From Acidobacteriota bacterium (lineage in GTDB: Bacteria; Acidobacteriota; UBA6911; RPQK01; JADFOI01), in the NCBI GenBank assembly GCA_030624355.1, contig JAUXKG010000089.1, forward strand, positions 1-8,046: a stretch of 8,046 nucleotides of DNA. Direction: 5' to 3'. The stretch's first letter is position 1. Each line of letters opens with the position of its first letter. Made by a program: the position numbers and the translations under genes. The notes beneath the pieces were generated by a model. That model made no database searches. It was not told the DNA's origin and saw only the letters and a list, made by a program, of their open reading frames with translations. This document shows, one piece after another, positions 5,640 through 8,046 of this stretch.

Positions 5640-7313
5640 GTGAAGTCCAGCAGTTCTCTGGTGCCAACGAAATCCATCGAAGAACAACTCGAGGAGTTGG
5701 AGCAGCTTTGCGACACGGCTCCGGTAGGGCTGAGCCTGATGGACTGTGACTTTCGCTACCTGCGTTTGAACAAGTGGCTGGCTGAGATGAATGGTAAGCC
5801 CGTCTCGGCCCATATGGGCCGTACCATTAGAGAAGTCCTTCCGGAAATCGCGACCAGCGTGGAAGCTCGATTACGCCGAGTCATCGAGACAGGTGAACCT
5901 GTTTTAGGGGTCGAGATGCACGGCCTGACTCCGGCTCAGCCGGGAGTCGGGCGAGACTGGTCGATCAGCTCCTATCCTGTACACTCGGAGAAGGGTGAAG
6001 TCCGGGCCATCGCTTCCGTGATCGAAGAGGTCACTGAGCGCAAGCAGGCCGAGCAAGCCCTTCAGAAGGCCCACGACGAGCTGGAACTGCGAGTGGTGGA
6101 GCGGACTCACCAGCTTGAGAAGGTCAACGTCCAATTACGGACCCAGGTAGAGTCTCGCCAACGGGTGGAGCAGTCCCTGCGAGAAGGGGAGGAGCGTCTC
6201 AGAAAGATACTGGAAACCACACGTGCCATCCCGTGGGAGGCAGACGCTGAAAGCTGGCAGTTTACCTACGTAGGACCTCAGGCGGTTGGTCTTCTTGGTT
6301 ACCCAGTGAAAGAGTGGTACCAGAAGGATTTCTGGAGCACCCATATTCATCCCGATGACCGGCAGGCCGCCCTCGAGTTTTGCCAAAGTTCGTCTCAAAG
6401 CTGTCAGGAATACGAATTTGAATACCGGATGATCGCCTCCGACGGCAGTGCCATCTGGATCCATGACCTGGTCACGGTGGATACGGTTGGGGGAAGTCCG
6501 AAGACACTCCGTGGATTCATGATGGATATTACTGAGCGCAAAAATAGTGAAGAGGCGCGGATCAGAGCCGAAAAGGAATTACGACGCCATCAGGAGGAGC
6601 TGGCCCATGTGTCGCGGGTGGCCACCATGGCGGAGTTAGCCTCTTCGCTGGCCCACGAGCTGAACCAGCCTCTGGCTGCTATCCTGGCCAACGCTCAGTC
6701 TGCCCAGAGATTTTCGGTCCGTGGAGAGCCGGACCGCGCCGAGCTGGAGGAAACCTTACAAGACCTTGTTGGGGATGCTTCAAGGGCGGGGGGAATGATC
6801 GAACGACAGCGCCGGTTCCTGCGCAAAGATCAGTCCGACAGGAGTGTGCTGGACATCAATGAGGTCATTCAGGGGGTGGAAAGCCTGGCTCGGACAGAGG
6901 CACTGGAAAACAGAGTTACACTGGTGTTCGACCTGGCGGCCGATTCACTGACGACCTGGGCGGATCGCATCCAGTTGGAGCAGGTCCTTTTGAACCTGAT
7001 TCGCAACGGTTCGGAAGCCATGAAGAGCTCCTCCGGGGAAAACGGTGAGCTGGTAGTGGGCACCCGCTTGCTGGAGACCAACACGATCATCATCTCTATA
7101 TGTGACAGCGGTCCCTCTCTGGACCGGCAATCCTTCGATCGGATATTTGAACCCTTCTACACCACAAAGCCCAACGGTTTGGGGATGGGCCTGCCCATCT
7201 GCCGCTCCATCGTTGAAGCTCATGGGGGTCGTTTGTGGGCGGTGCAAAGCCCTGAGCAGGGAATCACCGTGTTTTTCACCCTGCCCTGCCGGGAAGGAGA
7301 GCTGTCCGGATGA
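5640..7313 (+). CDS. Soluble PAS-PAS sensor histidine kinase, FixL-like
   Basis: Autophosphorylating sensor that should pass phosphate to the next gene's product. No membrane segment is visible, so it is probably cytosolic. The order is a first PAS domain (about 20-133, PAS_4-like, ending VIEEVTERK), a helical linker likely to coil (134-188), a second PAS domain (about 189-300, PAS_3/PAC-like, with HIHPDDR and ending FMMDITERK), a second short helix (301-325), a HisKA dimerisation domain with the H-box SLAHELNQPL (H339), and a HATPase domain. The ATPase has an N-box (LNLIRNGSEA, N452/N456), F-box (FEPFYTTK) and G2 box (GLGMGL, 513-518). The G1 box is DSGPS rather than the usual DxGxG, so the second glycine is S493. 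No heme-ligand histidine can be assigned, so oxygen sensing is not claimed. The GTG start has GAGAGGGA about 7 bases upstream. The gene follows the dehydrogenase by 13 bases and overlaps the regulator by four. Confidence 0.93.
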   Translation: MKSSSSLVPTKSIEEQLEELEQLCDTAPVGLSLMDCDFRYLRLNKWLAEMNGKPVSAHMGRTIREVLPEIATSVEARLRRVIETGEPVLGVEMHGLTPAQPGVGRDWSISSYPVHSEKGEVRAIASVIEEVTERKQAEQALQKAHDELELRVVERTHQLEKVNVQLRTQVESRQRVEQSLREGEERLRKILETTRAIPWEADAESWQFTYVGPQAVGLLGYPVKEWYQKDFWSTHIHPDDRQAALEFCQSSSQSCQEYEFEYRMIASDGSAIWIHDLVTVDTVGGSPKTLRGFMMDITERKNSEEARIRAEKELRRHQEELAHVSRVATMAELASSLAHELNQPLAAILANAQSAQRFSVRGEPDRAELEETLQDLVGDASRAGGMIERQRRFLRKDQSDRSVLDINEVIQGVESLARTEALENRVTLVFDLAADSLTTWADRIQLEQVLLNLIRNGSEAMKSSSGENGELVVGTRLLETNTIIISICDSGPSLDRQSFDRIFEPFYTTKPNGLGMGLPICRSIVEAHGGRLWAVQSPEQGITVFFTLPCREGELSG

Positions 7314-7933
7314 GTGGCCGTGCTACGGTGTTTGTGATCGACGATGATGAGTCTGTGCTCAAGGCCCTGTCGAGGTTGATCCGATCGGTTGGGTTCGAAG
7401 TCGAGACCTTCTCGTCGGCCGGTGACTTTCTGAACCAGCGACTCCCCGATTGTCCTTCTTGCGCCGTTCTGGATGTGCGCATGCCCGGTCTGAGTGGATT
7501 CGATCTGCAGGAGAAACTCAAGCAGGTGGGGGTGGAGATCCCGATCATCTTCATCACTGGACACGGAGACGTCCCCATGAGCGTGAGGGCCATGAAGGCC
7601 GGAGCGGTCGATTTTCTGCAAAAGCCCTTCAATGACCAGGAACTTCTGGACGCTATTCAACGCGCTGTCTCCTTCGATCAACAGGAGCGGCGTGAACGCA
7701 CTGAGAAAGCAGAGATCCAGGATCGCATCGACAGCCTGACGCCCCGCGAAAAGCAGGTGCTGGCTCTGGTAGTGACCGGCATGTTGAACAAACAGATTGG
7801 TGCCGAATTGGGTGCCACCGAGAAGACCATCAAGGTTCACCGGGCCAGGGTCATGGAGAAGATGCGGGCGGCTTCCTTGCCCGATCTGGTTCGTATAGCT
7901 GAGAAGGTTGGAATCCACGGCTCCGGTCATTAG
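7310..7933 (+). CDS. FixJ-family response regulator (receiver plus LuxR-type HTH)
   Basis: DNA-binding response regulator and the evident partner of the upstream kinase. The receiver domain covers about 5-120, with acidic residues D11-D13 (VIDDDES), phosphoacceptor D55 (VLDVRMPG), switch T83 (FITGHGD) and K105 (LQKPF). A short linker rich in charged residues (122-140) leads to a LuxR-type helix-turn-helix at about 143-203: LTPREKQVLALVV, then NKQIGAELGATEKTIKVHR. The TIKVHRARVMEKM segment is characteristic of the FixJ/NarL group. At 207 residues it matches FixJ, StyR and similar proteins. Its ATG overlaps the kinase stop as ATGA, and AAGGAG at 7294-7299 inside the kinase gene is a good ribosome-binding site, so translational coupling is likely. 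Target sites are unknown; the inverted repeats upstream of the dehydrogenase gene are candidates by position only. Confidence 0.94.
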   Translation: MSGRATVFVIDDDESVLKALSRLIRSVGFEVETFSSAGDFLNQRLPDCPSCAVLDVRMPGLSGFDLQEKLKQVGVEIPIIFITGHGDVPMSVRAMKAGAVDFLQKPFNDQELLDAIQRAVSFDQQERRERTEKAEIQDRIDSLTPREKQVLALVVTGMLNKQIGAELGATEKTIKVHRARVMEKMRAASLPDLVRIAEKVGIHGSGH

Positions 7934-8046
7934 CCCGGAATATGCATTAGTTGTCTACTGCAGTGCCGCAATCATCCACGCTGACAGCGTTGTGCTTCCA
8001 TGGGCTACTCGTTGTACTGCTGAAGAAAAAGGGGGACGACAGACAA
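7934..8046 (+). other. Intergenic tail, no supported gene
   Basis: No reading frame of meaningful length begins here. A weak promoter-like pair, TTGTGC at 7990-7995 and TGTACT at 8013-8018 with a 17-base spacer, is followed by a purine-rich AAAAAGGGGGA at 8027-8037 that could be a ribosome-binding site. Together they hint at a plus-strand gene starting just beyond the window edge, but the evidence is thin. No terminator for the operon is visible. Confidence 0.3.

Noticed and set aside
5640..7313. Kinase as a true heme-based oxygen sensor FixL
   Set aside because: The PAS domains show no clear FixL heme-ligand region by eye, and the gene neighbours are not nitrogen-fixation or microaerobic respiration genes; only the general FixL-like architecture is supported.
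7220..7930. Minus-strand open frame of 236 codons antisense to the regulator gene
   Set aside because: No conserved motif, and it covers a well-supported FixJ-type regulator and the end of the kinase.
7922..7939. TCCGG / CCGGA hairpin across the regulator stop codon as a terminator
   Set aside because: Only five base pairs with an 8-base loop and no T-run afterwards, so it is too weak to call.

Overview
The window looks like a piece of chromosome from a Gram-negative bacterium with fairly G+C-rich coding sequence. The gene types fit an environmental proteobacterium or a neighbouring phylum such as Acidobacteriota or Tectomicrobia: a FixL/FixJ-style two-component pair, a CBS-containing ClC protein, a YqgE/AlgH protein, an EamA permease and an amidohydrolase tail. 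I cannot place the organism more precisely from sequence alone. I see no transposase, integrase, tRNA, rRNA, CRISPR array or phage gene.

Layout. Positions 1-156 hold the last 51 codons of a plus-strand YtcJ-type amidohydrolase. A 149-base gap follows, with a weak promoter candidate. A ClC anion transporter/channel (306-2297) carries two CBS domains and a C-terminal TrkA_C/RCK_C domain. After a 146-base leader comes a YqgE/AlgH-family protein with an apparent N-terminal signal peptide (2444-3049). It converges, with 7 bases between stop codons, on a minus-strand EamA/DMT permease (3057-3959). A 191-base divergent intergenic region separates the permease from a plus-strand cluster: an NAD(P)-dependent aldehyde dehydrogenase (4151-5626), a soluble double-PAS histidine kinase (5640-7313) and a FixJ/LuxR-type response regulator (7310-7933). 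The last 113 bases hold no supported gene.

How the genes may work together. The last three genes are tightly packed (13-base gap, then a 4-base ATGA overlap) and look like one operon. A cytosolic PAS kinase and a transcription factor sit directly behind an oxidising enzyme. By analogy with known PAS-kinase/LuxR-regulator pairs that control alcohol or aromatic catabolism, the pair may sense a substrate, product or redox state linked to the dehydrogenase and control this operon. This is inference from position. The ClC, YqgE and EamA genes show no obvious functional tie to the operon.

The most unusual non-coding signals are two inverted repeats in the divergent intergenic region. One is an 8-base perfect repeat with a 26-base spacer (4020-4061). 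The other is a 42-base nested repeat (4102-4143) that ends right against the Shine-Dalgarno sequence of the dehydrogenase. I found no convincing new multi-gene system. The points worth following are these repeats, the secreted form of YqgE, the ClC residue pattern and the altered kinase G1 box.
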